NCBI GenBank assembly: GCA_029781975.1
Contig: JAKOVQ010000016.1
Coordinates: forward strand, 434,001 to 498,000
DNA: 64,000 bases
Direction of reading: 5' to 3'
Source: Acidobacteriota bacterium
Lineage (GTDB): Bacteria > Acidobacteriota > Thermoanaerobaculia > UBA5066
The translations under genes and the position numbers were made by a program. The notes below the pieces were generated by a model that was not told where the DNA came from, did not search any database, and saw only the letters and a program-made list of their open reading frames with translations. Positions within the stretch are counted from its first letter, which is position 1; every line of letters starts with the position of its first letter. Positions 48,217-60,682 of the stretch are shown here, piece after piece.

Positions 48217-51200
48217 GTGATCCGACTCTCCAGGAACGTCCTTCCCCTCGCCGTCACGCTCCTCCTCTCGACGCCCCTCGCCGCCGGGACGATCCGGGGC
48301 CGCCTCCGCTCCGACGAGAGGCCGGCCGCCGGCGCGACCGTGAGCGCCGTCCCGTTCGAGGAGCCGCTCGACGCGGCCCGGCGCGAGGCCCGACGAGGCA
48401 CCGCTCCGCAGCCGGTCGCCTCGGCGACTGCGGGAGCGGACGGGGCCTTTACCCTCGTTCTTCCCTCCGCTCTTCCCTCCGCGGCGCAGAAGGGGAGCGG
48501 TCTCGTCGTCCTGCGCGTCGGGGGGGACGGGCTCGTCCCGGTGGAGCTCCCCGGCGTCTGGGACGTCTCGGAGAGCGACGACCTGGGCGACGTGGCGCTC
48601 CCTCGCTCGGCGCCTCTCGCGGGGAAGGTCGTCGGTCCCGGAGGGAAGCCCGTCGCCGGGGCCCGGGTGACCCTCGTCCCCGCCCTCGGCGGCCCGGGAT
48701 CGCGCTTCTCGGACCTCCTCGCGGTGCCCGAGGAGGCGGCGAGCGGGGCGGACGGGACCTTCCGGATCCCGGCCGCTGCGGACCGGAACGCCCTGAGGGT
48801 GGAGGCTGCTGGCCTCGCGACCGCGGAGCTCAAGGTGGTCCGGAGCGGCGCGCTCGCGCGTCCCGTCTCCCTCGCGCCGGGGGTCGTCCTCGCCGGGAAG
48901 GTCGTGGCGAAGGACGGGAAGGCCCCCGCCGCCGGGACCCTCGTTCGCTGGGAGGGGCGCGACGTCACCTCCCGCTGGGTCGAGGCGGGGGCGGACGGCG
49001 CCTTCCGGCTCGCGGACCTGCCGCGGGGTGCCGGCGCCGTCGTGGCGGACGCGGGCGAGGCCGGCTCGGCCGTCCTCCAGCGGGCGGCGGACGCCGCCGG
49101 GGCGCTCCGGGTCGTCCTCGGCCCCCCGGCGGGGCTCGACGTCCGCTCTCTGGACGTGCGGAGCGGGCGGGCGGTCCCGCGCGTGAAGCTGACGCTGAGG
49201 CTCGGCGACGCCCAGCGCGTGGCGCGGACGGGACCCGACGGCCGCGCGACGCTGCGCGGCCTCCTCCCCGGCACGTACCGCGTCCAGGCCGACGAGCCCC
49301 GCTACGTCCCGTGGCACCGCGACGCAGCGCTCGCGAGGGGCGAGACGCGGCCGCTCGACGTCCTCCTGACCCTCGGCGCAACGATCGCGGGGCGCGTCGT
49401 CGACGAGGAGGGGCGCCCCGTCGGCGGGGCGAAGGGCCACCTCGACGCGGAGAAGGGGAACGCGCTCGGCGCCTTCTTCCGCGCCCTGCGCGAGGGGACG
49501 AAGGTCGCCTTCCTCACCCGTGCCGACGGGACCTTCCGTGCCGCCCGCCTCGCTCCGGGAGACGGCCAGCGGCTGACGGTGACGCACGCGGACTTCGAGC
49601 GGAAGACGCTCGGGGGGGTCTCGCTCCCAGCGGGGGGCGTCAAGGCGAACGTCGTCGTCACCCTCCAGCGCGGGGCCCTCCTCTCGGGCGTCGTGAAGGA
49701 CGAGGGCGAGAAGCCGGTCGCCGGGGCGGACGTGACCCTCATGCAGAACCGGACCTTCTTCGGCCGCGGCGGGCGCGGGGGCGCGATGCAGATGGGGATT
49801 ACCGGGGCGGGCGCCGAGCCTCCCCGGGCCCGGAGCGGGGCCGACGGCCGGTTCGAGCTCCGGGGCCTCTCCCCCGGCGACTACACGCTCCAGGTCCGCG
49901 CCGCGGGCTACGCGACGGAGCGGGTCGACCCCGTGAAGGTGAGCGGCAAGGGCGCCCCCGAGCCGGTGACCGTCGTCCTCGCCCCCGGCGTCGCCATCAG
50001 CGGCACCGTGGTGAAGCGGGCCGGCGGCCCGGCCGAAGGGTGGATGGTCCTCGCGCGCCCCTCCGCCGGGAGCGGCGGGGCCGGGCCGGGACCCGGGACC
50101 GACCCGACCGGGCCGGACGGCTTCTTCCTCCTCGACGGTCTGAAGGCGGGGCAGAGCTACGACCTGCAGCTCATCGGGAGCGCGCCGGGCCTCGGCCCGG
50201 TCCGCAAGGGGGTCGTTGCCCCGGCCGAGGGGGTGGAGCTGACGGTGACCGGGACGGGGCGGATCGAGGGAGTCGCCCTCGACGCGAAGAGCGGCGAGCC
50301 GCTTCCGTCGTTCACCGTGAGCTACGAGCCCGACCGCGGCATGGGCGGGATGGTCCGCGTGATGCGGGTGGGGGGACGGACCTTCGGGACCGGCCAGAAG
50401 CAGCTCGTCGAGTCGCCCGACGGGCGGTTCGTCCTCGACGACGTCCCGGCGGGGACCTGGCGCGTCGTCGTCGACGCGAAGGGGTACCAGGAGGCGAAGG
50501 TCGGAGGGGTCGTGGTCGAGGAGGGGACGACGCTCGACGGGGTCGAGGTCCGCGCCTCCCTCGGGACGACGCTGAAGGGGCGGGTCGTCGACGCCACGTC
50601 TGGGCGCGCGGTCCCCGAGGCGACCGTCTCGGTCTCCGCCGTCACCGGAGGGCGTGGCATCGCCCTTCCCCCCGGGCTCGACGGCGGCGGCGACGCGGAC
50701 CACACCACCGACGCCGACGGCCGGTTCGAGGTGGAGGGGCTCGCCCCCGGAAAGGCCGAGGTCCGGGTCAGCCACTCCGACTACAGCGACGCGACCCGGA
50801 CGGTCGACGTGAAGGAAGGGGGCGCGACGGCCGAGATCCAGCTGACGCGCGGCGGGACCGTCGGGGGCGCGGTCGTCTCCGACTCGCGCCGTCCGGTCGC
50901 GGGGGCCGACGTGAGCCTCGTGGCCGCGGGGGAGGGGGGGCCCGGCCGGATGCTCGTCGCGGGCGGCCAGGCGTCTGTGACCGACGAGTCGGGGAGGTTC
51001 CGGTTCGAGCACCTCGGCCCGGGGCGGTACACGGTGACCGCGCGGCTGGGGACCGCCAGCAGCGACCCGGCCGAGGCGGTCCTGACGGGGGGCGAGACGA
51101 AGGACGACCTCCTCCTGACCCTCTCGGCCGGCGCGACGGTCCACGGGACGGTGACCGGGCTCCCGGGCGACCAGCTCGGCGGCGTCTCGATCAACGCGAG

Positions 51201-52434
51201 CGGCCCGGACGGCTTCTTCACGTCCGGGAGGACGGGGGCCGACGGGAGCTTCGAGATCGCCGGGCTGCCGGTCGGTTCCACGACCCTCCGCGCCACGGCG
51301 GGCGACTTCACCTCGGGGACGCGGACGGCGTCGGCGACGGTGGCGATCGCCGACGGGCAGGTCGACGCCCAGGCCGAGATCCGCTTCGATCCGGGCGCGA
51401 CGCTGACCGGACGGGTGTCGCGCGGCGGGAGCCCGGTCTCCGGGGCTCTCGTCTTCGCGAGCGCCCGGAGCGGGGGCGGCGTCGTGACGATCGGGGGCGG
51501 CAGCGCGAGCGGCCGCTCCGACGACTCGGGGGCCTACCGGATCGAGGGGCTCGCCAAGGGGAGCTACTCGGTGACCGTCCAGCCGGGGACCGACGGCCGG
51601 CCGCAGACGCAGGAGGTCGCGGTCGACGGCGACGCCACGCTCGACTTCGACCTGCCGCTGGCGCGGCTCGAGGGACGTGTCGTGGAGTCGGGGAGCGGAC
51701 AGCCGCTCTCCGACGCGACCGTCTCGGCGACGAAGAGCGGCGGCGGGACGACGGCCGGGCCGCGCGGCTTCGGCGGGGGGACGACCGACAGCGACGGACA
51801 CTTCGCCCTCGAGGACCTCGACCCGGGGAGCTACCAGCTGCAGGTGAGGCGCGCGGGGTACGAGCCGGAGACGCGGAGCGTGACCGCGGCCGAGAGCGGC
51901 GGGGACGTCGTGACCGTGGAGCTCAAGCGGGGCGACGGCCTCGCGCTCCAGGTGACCGACGGCGTCTACGGCGTCCCGCTCCGGGGGGTGACGGTGAGGG
52001 TCCGCGACGGCTCGGGCGCCACGGTCGCCGGGAGCTTCGTCACCCTCGATTCCGACGGACGCGGGGAAGTCCCGTCGATCAAGCCGGGCGTCTACACCGT
52101 CGTCCTCGACACGGGCGGCTACGCGGCGCGCCGCCTCGACGGGATCTCGGTGCCGGGGCCGACCCTGCCGGTCTCCCTCACGCCGGGAGGGAGCGTCGAG
52201 ATCCACGTCGGCCCCGAGACCCAGGCCAAGGCGCAGGCGGCGACGCTCCTCGACGCCTCGGGGCTCCCGGCCGTCGTGTCGGCGTTCGGCGCCGACGGGC
52301 GCGTCCCCTTGACGGGCGCGGTCCGGACGCTCGACCACCTCGCCCCCGGGAACTACTCCCTCACGGTGGAAGGGGGCGCGTCGAAGACCTTCTCGGTGAC
52401 GGAAGGAGGGAAGACGGTCGTCCAGCTCCCCTGA
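48217..52434 (+). CDS. Giant exported carboxypeptidase-regulatory-like repeat protein
   Basis: A 1405-residue secreted protein with a signal peptide (residues 1-24, VLPLAVTLLLSTPLAAGT). It carries about a dozen tandem carboxypeptidase-D regulatory-like/Ig-like beta-sandwich modules of about 90-110 residues. Each contains the phrases [LI]-x-G-x-V-x-x-x-x-G-x-P-[VL]-x-G-A-x-V and D-x-x-G-x-F-x-[LIV]-x-x-L-x-P-G-x-Y-x-[LV]. Examples are KVVGPGGKPVAGARVTLV, RVVDEEGRPVGGAKGHLD and VVSDSRRPVAGADVSLV. No catalytic domain is present, so it is an extended adhesive or structural surface protein. A GTG start at 48217 and the preceding 24-bp palindrome suggest regulated expression. It precedes the OprO/P-like porin by 109 bp. 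Confidence 0.9.
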   Translation: MIRLSRNVLPLAVTLLLSTPLAAGTIRGRLRSDERPAAGATVSAVPFEEPLDAARREARRGTAPQPVASATAGADGAFTLVLPSALPSAAQKGSGLVVLRVGGDGLVPVELPGVWDVSESDDLGDVALPRSAPLAGKVVGPGGKPVAGARVTLVPALGGPGSRFSDLLAVPEEAASGADGTFRIPAAADRNALRVEAAGLATAELKVVRSGALARPVSLAPGVVLAGKVVAKDGKAPAAGTLVRWEGRDVTSRWVEAGADGAFRLADLPRGAGAVVADAGEAGSAVLQRAADAAGALRVVLGPPAGLDVRSLDVRSGRAVPRVKLTLRLGDAQRVARTGPDGRATLRGLLPGTYRVQADEPRYVPWHRDAALARGETRPLDVLLTLGATIAGRVVDEEGRPVGGAKGHLDAEKGNALGAFFRALREGTKVAFLTRADGTFRAARLAPGDGQRLTVTHADFERKTLGGVSLPAGGVKANVVVTLQRGALLSGVVKDEGEKPVAGADVTLMQNRTFFGRGGRGGAMQMGITGAGAEPPRARSGADGRFELRGLSPGDYTLQVRAAGYATERVDPVKVSGKGAPEPVTVVLAPGVAISGTVVKRAGGPAEGWMVLARPSAGSGGAGPGPGTDPTGPDGFFLLDGLKAGQSYDLQLIGSAPGLGPVRKGVVAPAEGVELTVTGTGRIEGVALDAKSGEPLPSFTVSYEPDRGMGGMVRVMRVGGRTFGTGQKQLVESPDGRFVLDDVPAGTWRVVVDAKGYQEAKVGGVVVEEGTTLDGVEVRASLGTTLKGRVVDATSGRAVPEATVSVSAVTGGRGIALPPGLDGGGDADHTTDADGRFEVEGLAPGKAEVRVSHSDYSDATRTVDVKEGGATAEIQLTRGGTVGGAVVSDSRRPVAGADVSLVAAGEGGPGRMLVAGGQASVTDESGRFRFEHLGPGRYTVTARLGTASSDPAEAVLTGGETKDDLLLTLSAGATVHGTVTGLPGDQLGGVSINASGPDGFFTSGRTGADGSFEIAGLPVGSTTLRATAGDFTSGTRTASATVAIADGQVDAQAEIRFDPGATLTGRVSRGGSPVSGALVFASARSGGGVVTIGGGSASGRSDDSGAYRIEGLAKGSYSVTVQPGTDGRPQTQEVAVDGDATLDFDLPLARLEGRVVESGSGQPLSDATVSATKSGGGTTAGPRGFGGGTTDSDGHFALEDLDPGSYQLQVRRAGYEPETRSVTAAESGGDVVTVELKRGDGLALQVTDGVYGVPLRGVTVRVRDGSGATVAGSFVTLDSDGRGEVPSIKPGVYTVVLDTGGYAARRLDGISVPGPTLPVSLTPGGSVEIHVGPETQAKAQAATLLDASGLPAVVSAFGADGRVPLTGAVRTLDHLAPGNYSLTVEGGASKTFSVTEGGKTVVQLP

Positions 52435-52543
52435 CGGGGCGGCTGCCACGCCACCACGCCACCACGCCACCGCGCCGTTACGCCGCCGGGCGCCGGTCTC
52501 CACGGCTTGCGCTAGCATCCGCCGCGAGCCAGGTGGAGGTCCG

Positions 52544-53935
52544 ATGAGCCGATCGCCGCGCGGCGGCTGGTGCCGCCTCTCCGTCGTCCCGACCCTCGCC
52601 CTCGCCCTCTTCGCAGGGTCCCTCTCCGCTCGCGCGCAGGAGGCCCCGCCTCCGCCGCAGCCCTTCCCGGAGCCGGCGGCTCCACCGGACTCCGGCGGCC
52701 TCCCGCTCGGCGTCGCGGGCCTGAAGCTGAAGGCCGAGATCAAGGCGCACTTCCGCGACTCGAAGGCGCTCGACTTCCCGATCTCCCTCCCCTCGGGCGG
52801 CACGATCGTCGCGTCGACGGTCGCCCCGTACGCCTCGTTCGAGGTCTCGGACGTGGAGCTCGCGGTCGAGGGGACCCTCTCGTCACAGGTCTTCGCCCGC
52901 GCCGTCGTCCACGTCCTCGACCTCTACAACAGGAACCCCACCTCCTCCGACGACCGGATCGCCCTGCGCGAGGCGTGGATCCGCTTCGGGAAGAGGTACG
53001 ACGGCTTCCGCCTCCCGCCCGGCACCACGCTCTACGTCCAGGCCGGCAAGGCGCCCCGGTTCAGCAAGCAGCTGACGCGGCGGCTCGAGAGCTACGGCAT
53101 CTGGACGACGGCGGTGAACCGGTTCGAGGAGCTCGGCGTCGAGGCGGGCGGGAGCTTCGGCCGGCACGTCTACTGGCGCGGCGCCCTCGCGAACGGCAAC
53201 CCCCTCTTCATGCGCGACCTCAACTCCCTCGCCGGCGACAACGGGACGCCGGAGCGGACGCCCGACAGCACCGAGCCGTCGGTCTATGGCTCGGGCTTCC
53301 CGATCCTCTACGACGCCAAGGCGCAGGAGCTGGGGACGACCGGGAAGATGCAGTGGGGTGGAGGGCTCGGCGTCCGCTTCGCGAGCGAGGACGGCCGGAA
53401 GGGGGTCGACCTCCTCGCCTGGGCGTTCGGGCGGCAGCTGGCCGACCACGCGTCGATCCGCGGGAGCTACTACGGCGGGGACCTCGACCTCCTCGACGGC
53501 ATCGGCCCCGGGCTCCCCGTGACGAGCCGGACGAAGACCGACCTCGGCGCGAACCTCGAGGCGCGCCTCGAGAGGTTCTCGCTCTTCGGGCAGGTCGTGA
53601 GGCAGGACATCGCCGGCCTCGTTCGCTGGGGCTTCGACGTCGAGGCCTCCTACCGCTTCCCCCTCCCCGGCCTCTTCGCGCTCGGGGACGCGCCGTTCCT
53701 CAACTGGGTCCAGCCGGCGGTGAGGTACTCGTTCCTCGAGAACGACTTCACGGGGCCGAAGGGGTTCGTCGCCCCGTCGTTCTTCTGGGACTGGCGGAAG
53801 CTCGACTTCGGCCTCAGGACGGGTCTCGTCCGGGGGGTCGACCTGACGGTCGAGTACGCGCGGCACGACATGATCACGGCCCGCGGGACCCTTCACCCCG
53901 ACGAGCTCCTCGTCACCCTCCGGGCCGGGTACTGA
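52544..53935 (+). CDS. OprO/OprP-like outer-membrane porin
   Basis: A 463-residue exported protein. Signal peptide at residues 1-31 (VVPTLALALFAGSLSARAQE) and a Pro-rich linker precede a barrel. Porin strand features include YASFEVSDVELAVEGTLSSQ, LREAWIRFGKRY, LYVQAGKAPRFSKQLTRRLE, DLGANLEARLERFSLFGQVV and FGLRTGLVRGVDLTVEYARH. It ends LLVTLRAGY, an aromatic C-terminus suitable for BAM recognition. Members of this family form anion- or phosphate-selective trimers. The arginine ladder that defines phosphate selectivity cannot be confirmed here. Its ATG is at 52544. It is followed without a gap by a membrane protein gene. Confidence 0.8.
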   Translation: MSRSPRGGWCRLSVVPTLALALFAGSLSARAQEAPPPPQPFPEPAAPPDSGGLPLGVAGLKLKAEIKAHFRDSKALDFPISLPSGGTIVASTVAPYASFEVSDVELAVEGTLSSQVFARAVVHVLDLYNRNPTSSDDRIALREAWIRFGKRYDGFRLPPGTTLYVQAGKAPRFSKQLTRRLESYGIWTTAVNRFEELGVEAGGSFGRHVYWRGALANGNPLFMRDLNSLAGDNGTPERTPDSTEPSVYGSGFPILYDAKAQELGTTGKMQWGGGLGVRFASEDGRKGVDLLAWAFGRQLADHASIRGSYYGGDLDLLDGIGPGLPVTSRTKTDLGANLEARLERFSLFGQVVRQDIAGLVRWGFDVEASYRFPLPGLFALGDAPFLNWVQPAVRYSFLENDFTGPKGFVAPSFFWDWRKLDFGLRTGLVRGVDLTVEYARHDMITARGTLHPDELLVTLRAGY

Positions 53936-56206
53936 TTGAAACTGTCTATCAGGGAAGTCCTCGACGGATGCTCGGTTCGACTGGTAGCCGCCGGACCACC
54001 TGATCGAGCCGGATCCGCCCCCCCCCGCGAATCCCCTAGCGCAGCACGGACCTGCTCGTACTCCGGTCGGGAGAGCTGCGGTCGGTCGCGCGAGATCGGC
54101 TTCGGCGTCCTCTTCGCGCTCTTGACGGTCGCGATGACGTTTCCCTGGGTTCTCCACCTGGGGACCTGGGTACCCGACCGCGGCGACCCCTACCTGAATG
54201 CCTTCATTCTCCACTGGGACTTCGTCCAGGGGCTCCACGACCCGCTGCACCTCTTCGATGCGCCCCTTTTCTTCCCGTTGGCGAAGAGCCTGGCGTTCAG
54301 CGAGCACAACTTCGGCCTCGCCTTGCCGCTCTTTCCTCTCTTCGCCGCGGGTGCGAGCCCCTTGCTGGCGCACAACGTGGCGGTTCTCCTGGGAATCGCG
54401 CTCTCGGGCTACGGGACCTTCCGGCTCGCCCGGACGCTGACGGGGAGCGAGGGGGCAGGCCTCGTCGCCGGTGTCCTCTTCGCGTTCTCGCCGTATCGCT
54501 TCAGCCAGCTCTCCCACGTCAACTACCTCTCGGCGGGCTGGATGGCGCTGGCCGCCGAGGCCGTCGTCCTCTTCGCCCGGAAGCCCAGCCGGCGGCGCGC
54601 CGTCTGGCTCGGAGCCGCCCTCGCGATGCACGGCCTCTCCTGCACGCACTGGCTGATTCTCGGCGCCCTCCCGATGGCTGCGACCGCCGTGGTCGTGGCA
54701 CTTCGTCACGGGACGCTGGTCGATCGGCGGTTCTGGTGGCGGGGGCTGGCCGCGTCCGCCTTCGCGGCCGCCGTGGTCATCCCGTTCCTCCTCCCCTACA
54801 GGGAGGCCGCGCGGCTCTACGGCTTCACGAGAACCGAGACCGAGGCGCGGCACGGTTCGGCCAGGCCGATTCACTGGCTGACGGCGGATCCGGCGAACAA
54901 GCTCTGGAAAGGGCTCGGCGACACCGGCGCGTGGCAGGAGCTCCACCTCTTCCCTGGCCTCCTCGCGCTCGTCCTCGCCGGCGTGCGCCTGGCCGGGGCA
55001 CGGAGCTCGATGCGCGATTCCGCGGCGAAGGAGAAACCGGCGGGCCGGTCCGACGCGGTCCTCGTCGGGGCCATCTGGGCCGGACTGGGGTTCGTGGGCT
55101 CGCTCGGGATGAACACCCCGTTCCATGCGGCGCTCTTCCGCACTCTCGAGCCGTTCCGGAGCATCCGGGTTCCGGCGCGCTGGGCGATGCCGGGACATCT
55201 CGGGCTGGCGGTCCTGGCGGCGGTTGGCGTGACTCTGCTCGGAACGCGCCTCGAGGGGCGACGCGGTCGCGCCGCCCTCGTCGGCGCGCTCCTGATCCTC
55301 GCCTTCGTCGATCTGCGAGCCGCACCGCTCGAGCTCGTCGTCGGCGAGCCCGAGCCGGACGAGCTGTCCCGGGTCCTCGCCGTCACCCCGATGCGGGGCG
55401 GCATCGTCGAGCTGCCGAGCGGCGGCGCGCTCGGGAACTACCTCTACGTCCTTCGAGCCGCCGATCACGGGAAGCCGATCGTGACCGCCGTCTCGGGATT
55501 CCGGCCACCGCTCGTCGCCCGGATCGAGGAGCTCGAAGCGCTCCGGCCGGTCCCCTCCGGTCTGCTGGACGTCCTGGAGGGGATACCGGCGTCCTACCTC
55601 GTCGTCCACGGCTCCCGGCTGACGCCGGAGGAACGGCGCGCCGTCGACGGCTTCGTCGCCCGGTCGGTCGCGTCGGGGCGGCTCGGCTTCGTCGGACGGT
55701 TCGACGGGCGGAGGGAGAACGACCTTTATGCCCTGACGCGCGTCGAGCCGGCCGCGGTGACCCACAGTCCGCCGGCCTTCGAGGACGACGCAGGCGAGGC
55801 TGCGCAGCCGCCGGCCGGGAAGTCCGACGACCGGCTGACGGGTTCCCTCGACGACCCGCCAGAGGGGACTGTCGTCCAGGGCGACCTCAGGATTCGCGGC
55901 TGGGCGCGCATCCCCGGCGAGGATCTCGACGTCACGGTCCTCCTGGATGGCCGGTCCCTCCGGCCCGACACGCTGAAGCGAGTGCCTCGTCCCGACGTCG
56001 GCGCCGCGCTGCCGAGGCTCGGGTCGTGCCTCGCCGCAGGGTACGAGGCAGTCCTCCCCTCGAGCGAGTGCCCGGACGGGCTGGTCGAGATCCGCGTCCT
56101 GTTCCGGGCGCGGGACGGCCGTACCCGCTCCTACCCGGTCCGGACGGTCACGTGGAGGCGGGGCTCGACGGGCTCCTCCGCGGCCGGGAGGGCGGAGGGG
56201 CGGTGA
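53936..56206 (+). CDS. Multi-spanning membrane protein (GT-C/YfhO-like) with C-terminal Ig-like domain
   Basis: A 756-residue protein that begins TTG immediately after the porin stop. About eleven hydrophobic segments lie between residues 55 and 460, including IGFGVLFALLTVAMTFPWVL and ALVGALLILAFVDLRAAPLE. The first loop has DPYLNAFILHWDFVQGL, and later HGLSCTHWLILGALP. This resembles GT-C glycosyltransferases or YfhO-like proteins that use polyprenyl-phosphate sugars. Residues 600-740 are an Ig-like, soluble beta domain (GTVVQGDLRIRGWARIPGED, VEIRVLFRARDG). The DxD/ExD-type acidic site of the first loop is at WVPDRGDPYLN. A later start is possible. The substrate is not known. Confidence 0.75.
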   Translation: MKLSIREVLDGCSVRLVAAGPPDRAGSAPPRESPSAARTCSYSGRESCGRSREIGFGVLFALLTVAMTFPWVLHLGTWVPDRGDPYLNAFILHWDFVQGLHDPLHLFDAPLFFPLAKSLAFSEHNFGLALPLFPLFAAGASPLLAHNVAVLLGIALSGYGTFRLARTLTGSEGAGLVAGVLFAFSPYRFSQLSHVNYLSAGWMALAAEAVVLFARKPSRRRAVWLGAALAMHGLSCTHWLILGALPMAATAVVVALRHGTLVDRRFWWRGLAASAFAAAVVIPFLLPYREAARLYGFTRTETEARHGSARPIHWLTADPANKLWKGLGDTGAWQELHLFPGLLALVLAGVRLAGARSSMRDSAAKEKPAGRSDAVLVGAIWAGLGFVGSLGMNTPFHAALFRTLEPFRSIRVPARWAMPGHLGLAVLAAVGVTLLGTRLEGRRGRAALVGALLILAFVDLRAAPLELVVGEPEPDELSRVLAVTPMRGGIVELPSGGALGNYLYVLRAADHGKPIVTAVSGFRPPLVARIEELEALRPVPSGLLDVLEGIPASYLVVHGSRLTPEERRAVDGFVARSVASGRLGFVGRFDGRRENDLYALTRVEPAAVTHSPPAFEDDAGEAAQPPAGKSDDRLTGSLDDPPEGTVVQGDLRIRGWARIPGEDLDVTVLLDGRSLRPDTLKRVPRPDVGAALPRLGSCLAAGYEAVLPSSECPDGLVEIRVLFRARDGRTRSYPVRTVTWRRGSTGSSAAGRAEGR

Positions 56207-56234
56207 GGGCTCCCGTCCCCGCATAATCCGGCCC

Positions 56235-59758
<3,524 letters not shown>

Positions 59759-59762
<4 letters not shown>

Positions 59763-60682
59763 CCGGGCCCGGCGGCGGAAGGGGACGGGGCAGGGGCGGG
59801 GCCCTCGCCCGATCTCGCGCCCTGGCTTGCACCCTCGTCCTCGCCCTCGCCGTCGCGTCGCTCCTCGTCCCCGGCTGCCGGCGGCGGGGGCCGGCGGGCG
59901 TCGACCGTCCGTCGGTCATCGCGATGGTCGGCGACGAGCCGGTCGAGGACTCGGCCTTCGCCGCCTACGTCCGCGCCTCGGCGGGGCAGTCGCTGAAGGA
60001 CGTCTCCCCGCAGGTCGCCTCCAGCCTCCTCGACCAGTACCTCGACGAGCGGCTCCTCGAGCGCGCGGTGGAGGCGGCCGTCCCGAAGCCGACCGGCGCC
60101 ACGAAGGCCGAGAGGCGACGCGAGGTCCTGGCGCGGCGCGCGGCGCTCGACGCCGTGACGGACGCCGACCTCCACGCGGAGTACGACGCCCACCCGGACC
60201 GCTACCGGAGCCCGGCCGCGATGAGGCTGAGCCAGCTCCTCCTCCCGACCCGCGACGCCGCGGAGAAGGCCCGGAAGATGCTGCACGACGGGGTCGCCTG
60301 GGACGAGGTCTCGCGGACGCTGAGCCAGGCGCCGAACGCCGCCTCGGGCGGGGGGCTCGGGCTCCTGACCGAGGCCGACCTCCCGTCGGAGTTCGCCCGG
60401 GCGGTCCACGCCGTTCCGGCGGGCGGCCTCACCGGCGTCATCGCGACGGGGAACGCGTTCCACATCCTGAGGGTGGAGGAGAGGACCGACGGGCGGACCA
60501 TCCCGTTCGAGGAGGCGCGTCCGTCGCTCCGGCTCCTCGTCGCCCAGGAGCGGAGCAGCGCCGCGCTCGCCTCCCTCCTGTCCGAGGCGCGGCGGCGCTG
60601 GCCCCCGGCGGTCGTCGAGGAACGGCTCCCCTTCGCCTACGTCGGTCCGGCGGCACGCATTTCGCTACACTCGCGGCCGTGA
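59759..60682 (+). CDS. Parvulin-type peptidyl-prolyl isomerase lipoprotein
   Basis: A 307-residue lipoprotein. Its signal peptide ends with the lipobox LLVPGC near residue 40. A SurA/PrsA-like N-terminal helical part (VIAMVGDEPVEDSAFAAYVR, VASSLLDQYLDERLLERAVE) precedes one parvulin domain. The parvulin domain shows RLSQLLLPTRDAAEKARKML, NAASGGGLGLLTEADLPSEF and NAFHILRVEERTDG. It would assist folding of exported or outer-membrane proteins, anchored in the periplasm. GTG start at 59759 overlaps the mfd stop, and its own stop overlaps the next gene (GTGA), so all three are likely translated together. Confidence 0.9.

Noticed and set aside
48600-52400. CRISPR-like or DNA repeat array
   Set aside because: Repetition is at the protein-module level with degenerate DNA; there are no identical short repeats with uniform spacers anywhere in the window.
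47953-52803. 1616-codon minus-strand open frame opposite the large repeat protein
   Set aside because: The peptide is an Arg/Asp/Glu/Pro-rich mirror of the plus-strand repeat protein with no domain; the plus strand has signal peptide and repeated modules.
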